Below, piece after piece: positions 10,701 to 18,624 of a stretch of 64,000 nucleotides of DNA. The stretch comes from Sphingomonas sp. Leaf208. GTDB taxonomy: Bacteria > Pseudomonadota > Alphaproteobacteria > Sphingomonadales > Sphingomonadaceae. A program made the translations under genes and the position numbers. The stretch is taken from assembly GCF_001421415.1 (NCBI RefSeq), contig NZ_LMKH01000012.1, positions 186,001-250,000 on the forward strand, read 5' to 3'. Each line of letters begins with the position of its first letter. Position 1 is the stretch's first letter. The notes beneath the pieces were generated by a model. The model saw only the letters and a program-made list of their open reading frames with translations. It searched no databases and was not told the origin of the DNA.

Positions 10701-13198
10701 CGCTCGTCGGCGACCGTCGCCGGGGACAGTCTGGCGAACGGATGCTCGGCGAGGCTGTCGAGACCAAACGCGTCGCTGACCGTCCGGTGGATGCGATCCG
10801 CCAAGGCCCGATTTGCGTCCCATTCCACCAGTGTCGGCAAGCGCTCGCGGGTCACGGGATCGGCCTCGGTCGGCTCGGGCAGCGCGAGCATTCGTCGGAT
10901 CATCGCCCGCAGCGTGACCGTCGAGTCCGTCGGCAGATGCGCCATCGCCCGATCGAACGCCGCGATCCGGCCGAGATGCTTCGACAGCGCCGCGACCGTC
11001 CGATCGCGGGTGGCGCGATGACGGTCGATCGCATCGTCGGCCTTGTTCCAGCTTTCGTAGCAATCCTTCAGATCGAGGACGAAGCTCTTCTTGTCCTCCT
11101 GCGAATCGTGGATCAGGCACGCCAACCGGTCGAGCCCGGCCTGTTTCAACCGGTTGAACACCACGTCGAGCGCGGCGCGCTTCTCGCACACGAACAGCAC
11201 GCGTTTGCCGCGCGCGGCATAGTCCGCGATCAGGTTGGTGATGGTCTGCGACTTGCCGGTGCCGGGCGGCCCCTGGATGATGAAGCTGCGCCCGGTCCGC
11301 GCCATCGAGACCGCCGCCTCCTGCGTCGCATCGGCGGGCACTACGCTCCACAGGTCGGACGGTGCGAGCGGTGGCGGCGGCGAGGCCTCGATCGGGCGCG
11401 GCTCGATCGAGAACACCGTGTCGAACGACGGCGGCGTGACCCGGTCGTCGATCAGCTGGGTATAGTCGCGCACCAGCGACATCTTCTTGTAGTTGAAATT
11501 CGCCAGCGTGACCTGCGTCAGGTCGATCTCCCACGAGAACCGGTGACCTTCGCCACCGGCCAGCGCGAAGGACGTCGCTTCGGCCTCCGCCGCCATGCGA
11601 TCGGGCCGTGGCGGCATCGCCGCCCCCACCGCAATCCGCTGGGGCAGCGGGCTCGGCTTCACGTATTTCTCGAACAAGGCGAGCCCGAGCGGCCGGTAAT
11701 CGTCGCGATCGTAGCTGAACTCGGGTCGCGTGATCCCCTGGCTGCCGGACGTTACGCCGCGACGACGCTGGAACACACGCAACCGCTGGACGGCCTTCTG
11801 GTGGATCAGCTGAATTTCCGGCTTTGTCTTCAACGCGAGCGCCACGCCGGGCTCGGTGCGCTGGATCTGCGCGAGTAGGTCCGCCTGGATTTCAGCAATC
11901 GACGTCTGCGACAGATCGACCCGCTCGGCCAGCTGGATGTCGTAGAGTTGCCGCAGGTAATGGCGAAGCGCCGGATTGAACTCGGCCTCGGTGTCGGCAA
12001 TCTGCAACGAATATTGATCGCGCACGCCTTTCTGCTTGGCGACCTCGACCGGCAGCCACAGCAACGGCGACTGGATGCGTTCGTCCGGCGACTCCTTCAG
12101 ATTGTGCCAATGCAGATAGGCGACGACGAGCCGGAGATGGCTGAAGCCATATTCGGCACGATCACGGCGCGTCTCCTGAATGACTCGGTCGAACGCCGAT
12201 GGCAGATAGGTCTGGTCCTCGAACCGCAGCCATTTCGCGAGGCTGACCTTGCCGCCGCCCAGAACCTCGGCGGCGAACTTGCCATCCCAGGTGCAGAGCT
12301 GTTCGGCACGGATCGATTCGAGACGCATCACCATCGGTACGCTGGCGACGGTCAGGTTCACCGTCGCCTGGGTCGGGCGGAAATGGATCAGGCGGTTGCG
12401 GCGCGACAGGTCGAACAGCCGATCGCGCAGATGCGCGAGGACAGCCGCGCGGCGGCTCGGCACGCCGGTCGCCCCCGCCAGAACGCGGTTCACATCCAGC
12501 CCGACCGGCTGATCGCGATAGTCTTCCAGCCGGCTTGCCGCCGCCATCAGGTCGCTGGCGCGTTCGTGCCGGTTGAGCGCGGCCATCTCGCCGATCAGCG
12601 ACGCGATCACCGGATGCAACGCGCCGTTAAGCCTGAACAGATTGCCCTGGTCGGCGGAGAAGCGCTTGACGTCGGTCTCGTCGTTGAAGTCGAGCCCGCA
12701 CGCGAGGCTGGCGAGAATCAGTCCGATCGAGAAGATATCGGTCTGCTCGTCGTGATGGCCGACCTGCTCCTCCCAGCTCCGATAGCCGATCTGGTATGCG
12801 GGATTCACCGCGTCCGACGGTTCCGCACCAGATCTTTCCCCGTCTGGAATACCGGCGCGCAGATCGTCGACCTGCGATCCCGTATCGATGTCGGTGGTCA
12901 CTCGGTATTCGCCGACCACCCGCAACGCCGACGAGACGCGCGGCTGCGCAGCACGGATGCCCGCTTCGTTCAGTTGCGGCGCACGCCCATCGGGACGGGC
13001 AAGCGCGAGTTCGCCATCGCGATCGACTACCGCCTCGTCGCCAAGCTCCGCGACCAGTCCGCGCGCGTGCAGCGCGCCGACCTCGCGCATCAACGGCAGC
13101 ACCGCGCGCAACAGATCCTCGGACGGCACGCTACCGCCATCGGCGGCCAGACGCTGGCGCAGCGTAACGACGGGCTGCATCGAGACGGGCTGGGTCAT
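7742..13198 (-). CDS. Giant pseudokinase-SF1 helicase-nuclease-WGR protein (DUF4011-type), candidate defence effector
   Basis: 1,818 residues in one frame. Residues 1-240 look like a degenerate Ser/Thr-kinase C-lobe: ALHARGLVAEL stands where a catalytic HRD loop would be, and TDIFSIGLILASLACG matches the kinase DxxSLG helix. I see no Gly-rich loop or catalytic Asp. A DUF4011-like region follows (LFDLSRRNRLIHFRP, about 275). The SF1/Upf1-type helicase has Walker A GPPGTGKSQT (about 645), Walker B VIFDEASQIP (about 1270), motif III GDEMQLPPT and a late motif NVIFSRARHHMAIV (about 1545). Near 1625-1700, FRCDLAIV, LAILLDGD and GWRVIDIPS resemble the PD-(D/E)XK fold of MTES_1575-type helicases. 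Residues from about 1745 form a WGR domain (VVYGRRGTKG). It overlaps the upstream protease gene by ATGA. Helicase certainty is high; the defence role is inference. Confidence 0.87.
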   Translation of the reverse strand: MTQPVSMQPVVTLRQRLAADGGSVPSEDLLRAVLPLMREVGALHARGLVAELGDEAVVDRDGELALARPDGRAPQLNEAGIRAAQPRVSSALRVVGEYRVTTDIDTGSQVDDLRAGIPDGERSGAEPSDAVNPAYQIGYRSWEEQVGHHDEQTDIFSIGLILASLACGLDFNDETDVKRFSADQGNLFRLNGALHPVIASLIGEMAALNRHERASDLMAAASRLEDYRDQPVGLDVNRVLAGATGVPSRRAAVLAHLRDRLFDLSRRNRLIHFRPTQATVNLTVASVPMVMRLESIRAEQLCTWDGKFAAEVLGGGKVSLAKWLRFEDQTYLPSAFDRVIQETRRDRAEYGFSHLRLVVAYLHWHNLKESPDERIQSPLLWLPVEVAKQKGVRDQYSLQIADTEAEFNPALRHYLRQLYDIQLAERVDLSQTSIAEIQADLLAQIQRTEPGVALALKTKPEIQLIHQKAVQRLRVFQRRRGVTSGSQGITRPEFSYDRDDYRPLGLALFEKYVKPSPLPQRIAVGAAMPPRPDRMAAEAEATSFALAGGEGHRFSWEIDLTQVTLANFNYKKMSLVRDYTQLIDDRVTPPSFDTVFSIEPRPIEASPPPPLAPSDLWSVVPADATQEAAVSMARTGRSFIIQGPPGTGKSQTITNLIADYAARGKRVLFVCEKRAALDVVFNRLKQAGLDRLACLIHDSQEDKKSFVLDLKDCYESWNKADDAIDRHRATRDRTVAALSKHLGRIAAFDRAMAHLPTDSTVTLRAMIRRMLALPEPTEADPVTRERLPTLVEWDANRALADRIHRTVSDAFGLDSLAEHPFARLSPATVADERCYAQVSAMVAEGEQLFDRIDPMLEDDGTLVSGDTSLADALVVVRSASAAVQTNLAGNLDLLDPTSAASREFRDASAACVAAASKHGAAADAAGHWTDPLSPEDADAALDQARRQEPGFFKFLSGSWNRLKRTIHERYDFSAHAVEPSITVVLERLVARQAAAAEDAAARAALNARFGTDDADALAALRDRWSDDAAPMLVRRLVAHAQASADPAATLVREARATTAIESLAALCDSHLVDGQVMTLSALAEAMRDMREGLDDLPDLLPLLRAADQAGPRVAFALRTMTLDPARIEALVLDEAITHALRAEPALFRFDAAQLASSARRVARAGEILQDDNAACIRASAQRKFRDHVRQSTLSVTQLDGAGREAKKIYATGRRELEHEFGKTMRYRSIRDLSDDETGVVVNDLKPVWLMSPLSVSDTLPLQADLFDVVIFDEASQIPIEEAVPALSRAPQIVVVGDEMQLPPTSFFAAVRDEDEMQVTAEEDGQTMAILLDAASLLAQAARSLPATLLAWHYRSRSEALISFSNAAFYDGRLVTIPDRTIAETGASPTAVRSDDESAPVDSVDRLLERAISYHPVADGLYDKRANLPEARLIAAMVRDLLGRETGLSIGIVAFSEAQQTEIENALDALAAEDPAFAALIEAEYVREDDGQVNGLFVKNLENVQGDERDVILLSICYAPDRAGRMAMNFGPINQRGGEKRLNVIFSRARHHMAIVSTIRAEAITNTHNDGARALRTFLSFAEAQARGDGPHGQAILATLNPEAQRIFSRAPAPDPLRDALAATLRARGHVVQEYVGSASFRCDLAIVAPDGRSHALAILLDGDAGDAIADRYVFQPTILRRFGWRVIDIPSHAWLRQPEAVIAQIEAALRGDENAVDDDPFERGSALPLPVLPVPSPVPEAPAGETSAEGFTTFEFTQGASDKFWKIAVNGAEVTVVYGRRGTKGSSVVKTYETPERAAREANKLTLEKTRKGYVETS

Positions 13199-14394
13199 GC
13201 AGAAACCTTGTCGAGCGGCGCGAGGAGGCGGGTGATCGCTTGCCGGTTCATCTTGAGATCGCGCTTGAGCGCCTCGCGAAACGCAGCGAGCCCGTCATAG
13301 TCCTGGGCGAGCCGAGCACCGGCCACGAGCATCGCATCGCGGTCGTCGGGATCGGCCATCGCCAGATCGAAGCTGAGCGCGATCAGATACTCACGCGTTG
13401 CCGCATCGATCCTGGCGGGAGCCAGCGCGGCGGCGTCGATCGGTGTCTCGTCGGGTCCCCAGTCTGGGAAATAGCGCCGCAGCTGCGCCGCTACCGCCTC
13501 GCCCCTCGCCGCCGGGTCCTTGGCAAGCGTGGCGAGGACGGCGCGCGTCATCGCGGTCATGTCCTGCTGTCGCAGCAGGTCCAGCGTCGCGATCGACAGC
13601 GGCCCGCGGATGCGTTCGGTCAGCCAATCCTCCAGGTCGACGTCCGCCCGCCACCATTTGTCGAGCGCCTGCGCGCGCAGGAAAATCTCCGGATGCGTGA
13701 CGCCCTCCGCCACCGGCTTGGTCGCCTCCAGTTCGGCCGCCTGTCGCAGATACGCCTCGGCGTCGACGCTCAGCAAGCCGGTCATCGTCTTGACCAACGT
13801 CGCGATCGCGGGTGCGGTGGCGTTTGCGGCAACCGCGCCGCCGCGATCGGCATAAAGTTCGGTTGAGAGCCGGTAGATCCGCGCTGTCTCCGCATGGCTG
13901 GGGGCTGCGTTCGGATAGGCCAGTACATGATCGAGAACCGTGGTGGCGACGTGATAGATACCGCCCTCGATCGACCAGAGCTTGTAGTGCGCCAGTTCGT
14001 GACCGAACAACGCGACACGCTCCGCGCGCGACAGTTTTTCGAGCACGGGGCCGTACAGCACGAGGTGGATTTCACCGGGCACATACCAGAGCGCCGCGTT
14101 CATCGTGCTGTCGGGTGCCTGATAGATCGTCACCGGTGCCTCGACCGCGAGCGCCGCCAGCACGGCGCGGCAATCTTCGTAGATCTCTGGATGCACCGCG
14201 GCGTCGAGCCGGTAATTCTGCCGCAACAGCGTCGCCCGCACCTCTTCGACCTGCTCCCCACGCGTCTCCTGCGCCATCGCCCACGCCCAGATCTTGGGCT
14301 CCGACGTGGTCAGGTATCCGACCACCGCACGATGATACGCAAGCGGCTCGAGTGTTGGTACAACGGTCAAATTCAGTCCCCCGGCTGCCGACAC
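13195..14394 (-). CDS. M48-like zinc metalloprotease, partner of the helicase gene
   Basis: 399 residues. The zinc-protease signature is complete: HELAH at 132-136 in ALFGHELAHYKLW, and a downstream third ligand in TELYADRGG (Glu179), the arrangement seen in M48/M56-type gluzincins. There is no signal peptide and no clear membrane span, so it is probably cytosolic, unlike HtpX. The C-terminal half is helical and of unknown fold. The GTG at 14394 is the outermost start; a TTG about nine codons in, with GGGGGA before it, is an alternative. Its stop overlaps the start of the 1,818-residue helicase gene by 4 nt, so both are made from one message. Its target is unknown; regulated cleavage of the partner or of a host protein is a guess. 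Confidence 0.72.
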   Translation of the reverse strand: MSAAGGLNLTVVPTLEPLAYHRAVVGYLTTSEPKIWAWAMAQETRGEQVEEVRATLLRQNYRLDAAVHPEIYEDCRAVLAALAVEAPVTIYQAPDSTMNAALWYVPGEIHLVLYGPVLEKLSRAERVALFGHELAHYKLWSIEGGIYHVATTVLDHVLAYPNAAPSHAETARIYRLSTELYADRGGAVAANATAPAIATLVKTMTGLLSVDAEAYLRQAAELEATKPVAEGVTHPEIFLRAQALDKWWRADVDLEDWLTERIRGPLSIATLDLLRQQDMTAMTRAVLATLAKDPAARGEAVAAQLRRYFPDWGPDETPIDAAALAPARIDAATREYLIALSFDLAMADPDDRDAMLVAGARLAQDYDGLAAFREALKRDLKMNRQAITRLLAPLDKVSA

Positions 14395-14890
14395 CCTAGG
14401 TTCCTGCCAACGTTCGTCCAGCCACGTCTTTCCCGGACCGGACGTTTCCGGTGAGTAAGGGATCTGCGGGAGCTACCAGTTTTTATTTCCGGTTAGATTT
14501 AACGCGCTGATTTGCCGCAGCGTCGTTCCCTCACAACGATGCATGGCTCGAAGAAATCTGCGCCTGGAACCGTCCGGCAGTGCCGATCCCTCGACGAGGC
14601 AGCATCGTCAGCGAATGGCGCGAAAACGTTCAAAAGAGCGAGTCAGCCAATAGCCGCCGTCTGATCACCAGCGCTGACAAACGTACCTGACCGACATCCG
14701 CCATCTGTCCTCGGCAATAAGTCGATCCAGTTACGGACATGCAACGTCAGAAAACGGAGTGGACCAGTAGCAGGTGTACGCCGCAAAACGATCACAGCCC
14801 CGCAATACGTGGCGTTACCAATAGCCGCCACCGCAGCATTCGAGGCTCGGCGACATCGCCAGCTAGCAGGGTCGATGCGTTTGGCAAAAA
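14395..14890. other. Intergenic region between the protease-helicase operon and tRNA-Ser, no gene seen
   Basis: About 500 bases with lower GC and less codon-like composition than the surroundings. Short open frames here have no ribosome-binding site or coding character, and some run into the tRNA. It should hold the promoter of the minus-strand operon. I see no integrase fragment and no second copy of the tRNA 3' end, so island borders cannot be defined. Confidence 0.4.
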
Positions 14891-14983
14891 TGGCGGAGAC
14901 GGAGGGATTCGAACCCTCGGTACCAGTAAACCCGGTACGGCGGTTTAGCAAACCGCTGGTTTCAGCCACTCACCCACGTCTCC
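14891..14983 (-). tRNA. tRNA-Ser (anticodon GCU)
   Basis: Read on the minus strand, the gene begins GGAGACG and ends CGTCTCC-G-CCA, giving a perfect seven-pair acceptor stem with an encoded CCA. The anticodon loop is TTTGCTAAA (GCT, reading AGC/AGU serine codons). A long variable arm typical of serine tRNAs (around GTACCGGG...GGTAC) is followed by a standard T-loop (GGTTCGAATCC). The total is 93 nt with CCA. Confidence 0.95.
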
Positions 14984-15268
14984 GGCTGCAGCAGATGCGG
15001 GGCTATAGCGAGGGTGGGCGGAAGGGGCAACGCCTGTAATGGCGTCCAGCGCGTTATTCGTCATTCTCTGGACCCGGCCACCTCTTCCTCCCGGCCTACC
15101 CGGCCATTCACTCGAATTAGCCCGAATTCGACAGCCTCGCGCCCATCGTTCATTGCACGGCAAGCCCTGCGCTGGTTAACTCGTCGCTTAGGGGTTAACC
15201 CGTGGCGCAGCGGTTGACGGCCCTGCTTCGGGGCGCCTTCTGTGTTTGCGATGGGTTTGGGGATCGAC

Positions 15269-16054
15269 ATGCGTAGCTTCTGGCTTGGCCTTGGTGCCAT
15301 TGCGACGGCCGTTTGCGGGAGTGCCGTAGGTGGCGCGGCGAGCGCGTCCGCGCAGGTCCGCACGATCGATCCCAACCAGGCGATCGACGGCGATCTCGCG
15401 CCGCGCGCCTATCAGCCCCCCTCGCGTCCGCAGGCGACCACGCAGCCGTCGCGCCCGGCCGCACCGGACCCCGCCTATCCGGAGATCCCGGTCCAGGACT
15501 CCGCGCCGCCCGTCACGACGACCACCACACGCCCCCCGGAGACGCGCGCCGAGGCGACGATGCAGGCCGCCGATACCTATGAGCGCGACGATCTGCTCGC
15601 GGCAGGCGAAGGCGTGTTCGGCAAGGGCGCCGCCGGGCTGGGCGGCCTCCTCGAAAAGATCCTCAAGGACCAGGGCCGGCCCAACGCGTACATCGCCGGG
15701 CGAGAGGCGTCGGGCGCTTTCATCCTCGGCGTCCGCTACGGCTCGGGGATCATGAGCCACAAGGTCGAGGGGCAGCAGCCGGTCTACTGGACCGGTCCTT
15801 CGGTCGGCTTCGACGTCGGCGGCGACGCGAACAAGGTCTTCGTGTTGGTCTACAACCTTTACGACACCGAAGAACTCTACAAACGCTTCCCAGCAGTCGA
15901 AGGCCGCCTGTACCTAGTCGGTGGGTTCGCCGCGACGTACTTGAGGCGCGGCAACGTCGTCCTGATCCCCATCCGCCTTGGCGTCGGCTGGCGCGCGGGT
16001 GTGAACGTCGGGTATATGAATATTACGCACAAGAGCAGGTGGCTGCCGTTTTAG
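15269..16054 (+). CDS. DUF1134 / EipA-family envelope protein
   Basis: Exported protein of about 261 residues. The chosen ATG has GGGG 6 nt upstream and opens directly onto a signal peptide (MRSFWLGLGAIATAVCG... ASASA); ATG 15251 and GTG 15242 are alternatives. A proline/threonine-rich low-complexity linker (about 30-105) precedes the DUF1134 domain, with the family patterns GEPNAYIAG-like (GRPNAYIAGREASGA), VYWTGPSVGFDVGG, KVFVLVYNLYDTE, RFPAVEG and a C-terminus ending LPF. EipA of Brucella belongs to this family and supports cell-envelope integrity. The same role in the periplasm is inferred here. Confidence 0.85.
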   Translation: MRSFWLGLGAIATAVCGSAVGGAASASAQVRTIDPNQAIDGDLAPRAYQPPSRPQATTQPSRPAAPDPAYPEIPVQDSAPPVTTTTTRPPETRAEATMQAADTYERDDLLAAGEGVFGKGAAGLGGLLEKILKDQGRPNAYIAGREASGAFILGVRYGSGIMSHKVEGQQPVYWTGPSVGFDVGGDANKVFVLVYNLYDTEELYKRFPAVEGRLYLVGGFAATYLRRGNVVLIPIRLGVGWRAGVNVGYMNITHKSRWLPF

Positions 16055-16236
16055 GCGCAGTCGGGCAGCCGGCCACGCCCGGCTGACTCCGACAAGCCCG
16101 GCCGGCGGGGCAAGGCCCCGTCCGACGACGTGGGCTTTGCCCACGGCGCGCGCCCAAACAACGACTTCGCTTGTGACGCGACGCCAAAGCCAAGCCCAAA
16201 AGTTGACGCCCGCCCCGCAAACGCTACCCCCGGCAA

Positions 16237-16584
16237 ATGGCAAAACCCGACCGCCTCGCCCGTCTAGACGCCCAGCGTGAAGACCTCGAAACCGACTACC
16301 GCGAAACGCTGATCGCAGCGCTCGAGAAGACCGCCGCCGGTTCGCTAGGCCTGTTCGACCGCACCCCGGATCGCCGCGTCCGCGCCGCGATCGCCCCGAC
16401 GATCGACACCCTCACCGAAATGGGCAGCGACATCGATTCAATTCGCGAACGCCTGATGCTCGAACCCTTCGCACTCCACCGCGATTTCTTCGCCGCGCGA
16501 GGCCCGGTGAGCGCCAGCGCGGTAGGCGAGCAGAAGGAAGCGCGGCTGTGGCTCGACCGGCTGAAGGCAGGCCTGCAGCCGTAG
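16237..16584 (+). CDS. Conserved hypothetical protein, 115 aa
   Basis: Small soluble protein beginning MAKPDRLARLDAQRED, rich in charged residues and predicted to be almost all helix (two long amphipathic segments around 5-35 and 50-80). There is no signal peptide or known motif. Codon use matches the neighbours. It ends just before a palindromic repeat that separates it from the convergent pyrC gene. I do not recognise a function. Confidence 0.6.
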   Translation: MAKPDRLARLDAQREDLETDYRETLIAALEKTAAGSLGLFDRTPDRRVRAAIAPTIDTLTEMGSDIDSIRERLMLEPFALHRDFFAARGPVSASAVGEQKEARLWLDRLKAGLQP

Positions 16585-16599
16585 ATCCCAGCCGCCCGT

Positions 16600-16681
16600 C
16601 ATCCTGGCGAAAGTCGGGATCCAGAACCACAAACGTCGACATGCAGGGCTCCGGATCCTGGGTCGGGCCCAGGATGACGGA
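16600..16681. repeat. Palindromic intergenic repeat
   Basis: The ends GTCATCCTGG and CCAGGATGAC are exact inverted complements, and GGATCCAGAACC resembles the centre of repeats known from many sphingomonad intergenic regions. It lies between two convergent genes. Confidence 0.6.
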
Positions 16682-16713
16682 GCGTTGGGGACAGACTGCG
16701 ATCGAAGGTAATT

Positions 16714-17748
16714 TTACCCCTCGAACCGCCACCCGACATTGGTCCCCGCCAGAAACGGCACCACCGCCGTATCCCCCGCGCCAATCGAAGCTGGCACCTC
16801 GACGTCGCCACGCACCAACGTCACCGTCCCCTCGTTCAACGGCAGCCCGTAGAACCGCGCGCCATGCTCCGACGCGAACCCCTCGAACTTGTCGAGCGCC
16901 CCCTCCTCGTCGAACACGCGCAGATACGCCTCCAGCGCGAACGGTGCGTTGAAGATTCCCGCGCACCCACACCCGGATTCCTTTGCACCTACGACATGCG
17001 GCGCGCTGTCCGTCCCCAGGAAGAAGCGCGGCGACCCCGACACCGCCGCGCGCCGCACCGCCTGCCGATGCGTCTCGCGCTTCAACACGGGCAGGCAATA
17101 GGCGTGCGGACGAAGCCCACCGTCGAACAGCGCGTTGCGGTTGATCAGCAGATGCTGCGGCGTGATCGTCGCCGCGATTGGGTGATCCACCTCGGCCACG
17201 AACGCAGCCGCCTCGGCCGTCGTGATATGCTCCAACACGATCTTCAGCCCCGGATAGTCGCGCACCAGCGGCGTCAGCACGCGCTCGACGAACACCGCCT
17301 CGCGGTCGAAGATGTCGATCGACTTGTCGGTCACCTCGCCGTGGATCAGCAGCGGCATGCCAATCCGCTGCAACGTCTCCAGCACCCCGGTCAGCGCGCG
17401 AATGTCGGTAACACCGTGCGCGGAGTTGGTCGTGGCGTGCGCGGGGTACAGCTTGCACGCGGTGAACACGCCCTCGACGTAGCCACGTTCGAGCTCGGCC
17501 GGATCGGTGCCGTCGGTGAGGTAGCACGTCATCAGCGGCGTGAACGCAGCATCGCCAACCGCCGCCATGATCCGACCCCGATACGCCTTAGCGGCCTCAA
17601 TCGAGGTCACCGGCGGGGTCAGGTTCGGCATGATGATGGCCCGCGCAAACTGCCGTGCGGTATGCTCCGCGACCGCCTCCAGCATCGCGCCATCGCGCAG
17701 GTGGACGTGCCAGTCATCGGGGCGGCGGATCGTGAGGCGGTCGGTCAT
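16714..17748 (-). CDS. pyrC: Dihydroorotase
   Basis: Third step of de novo pyrimidine synthesis: reversible ring closure of N-carbamoyl-aspartate to dihydroorotate in the cytoplasm. 344 residues, the normal length of class II PyrC. The binuclear zinc site is visible as HVHLRDG (residues 14-20), the segment ending in KLYPAHATTN around the carboxylated-Lys region, LIHGEV, LEHITT and, near the C-terminus, GTDSAPH. MPNLTPPV matches the family substrate loop. It stands alone, divergent from ygfZ. Confidence 0.96.
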   Translation of the reverse strand: MTDRLTIRRPDDWHVHLRDGAMLEAVAEHTARQFARAIIMPNLTPPVTSIEAAKAYRGRIMAAVGDAAFTPLMTCYLTDGTDPAELERGYVEGVFTACKLYPAHATTNSAHGVTDIRALTGVLETLQRIGMPLLIHGEVTDKSIDIFDREAVFVERVLTPLVRDYPGLKIVLEHITTAEAAAFVAEVDHPIAATITPQHLLINRNALFDGGLRPHAYCLPVLKRETHRQAVRRAAVSGSPRFFLGTDSAPHVVGAKESGCGCAGIFNAPFALEAYLRVFDEEGALDKFEGFASEHGARFYGLPLNEGTVTLVRGDVEVPASIGAGDTAVVPFLAGTNVGWRFEG

Positions 17749-17881
17749 GCCGCCTTCCTATCGGCGGACGTGCCCCGACGCCAGACGGACGGACGCGGGT
17801 TTTCGTCGCATGGGCGGATGCGGCCTTCGGTCGGGATCATCCCTTGGTTGGAAATCGCCGCGCACGCACTAGGTGGTACGG

Positions 17882-18619
17882 ATGAACACTGATCTCCCCG
17901 GAACGATGCTCGCCGACCGCAGCGTGATCCGCGTCGCCGGCGAAGACGTACGCGGCTTCCTGCAGGGGCTGGTCACCGCCGACACGGCGCTGCTCACGCC
18001 AGACGCGCCCGCCTGGGCGGCGTTGCTGTCGCCGCAAGGCAAGGTGTTGTTCGACTTCATCCTGTGGGCCGATGGCACCGACGTGCTGATCGACGTCGAG
18101 GCCGCGCAAGCCGACGCGTTGACGAAGCGCCTTTCGCTCTACCGCCTGCGCCGCGCGATCACATTCGCGCTCGACGATCTCGCAGTCCATTGGGCACCGA
18201 AAGGCGATCGCGGTGTCCCCGACCCTCGCCTTGCGGACCTGGGCCGCCGGTGGCTGGGACCGCCCGCCGAGCCGGCAACCGACTGGCACGCGCACCGACT
18301 GTCGCTCGGCGTGACCGAAGGCGCCGGCGAACTCGGCGCGGGCGAGACGCTTTGGCTCGAATGCAACGCGCGCGAACTGAATGGCGTGAGTTTCACCAAG
18401 GGGTGTTACGTCGGCCAGGAGAACACCGCGCGGATGCACCACCGCTCGAAGGTCAACCGCAGGCTGATCGTCGCGCCGTTCACCGAACCAAGCGGACGGA
18501 CACGCGTGACCTATCCCGAACTCAGCCTGATGGTAGAGCATCGCCGCGTCGAGGCACTTGGCGACGCGATCGTTCCGCCCTGGCTGGCCACTGCGCTAAC
18601 GGAAACGTCGACCGGTTGA
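17882..18619 (+). CDS. ygfZ: YgfZ/GcvT-like folate-binding protein
   Basis: Tetrahydrofolate-dependent protein of the YgfZ family, which supports Fe-S cluster enzymes such as MiaB. 245 residues. The diagnostic KGCYVGQE motif is at about 173-180 and carries the conserved Cys. The N-terminal region (FLQGLVTAD, LLSPQGKVLFDF) matches the GcvT fold. ATG 17882 is preferred over the GTG at 17873 because AGGTGG sits 5 nt before it. It is divergent from pyrC and ends 5 nt before the stop of the convergent shikimate dehydrogenase gene. Confidence 0.9.
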   Translation: MNTDLPGTMLADRSVIRVAGEDVRGFLQGLVTADTALLTPDAPAWAALLSPQGKVLFDFILWADGTDVLIDVEAAQADALTKRLSLYRLRRAITFALDDLAVHWAPKGDRGVPDPRLADLGRRWLGPPAEPATDWHAHRLSLGVTEGAGELGAGETLWLECNARELNGVSFTKGCYVGQENTARMHHRSKVNRRLIVAPFTEPSGRTRVTYPELSLMVEHRRVEALGDAIVPPWLATALTETSTG

Positions 18620-18624
18620 CTCGC

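Noticed and set aside
7742..14394. A standard Mokosh, BREX or DISARM system
   Set aside because: No PLD nuclease, methyltransferase, PglZ or BrxL-like gene is present; only a partial resemblance to the Mokosh helicase exists.
14809..15039. Open frame reading MAETEGFEPSVPV across the tRNA-Ser gene
   Set aside because: This peptide type is the well-known false translation of tRNA genes; it has no ribosome-binding site.
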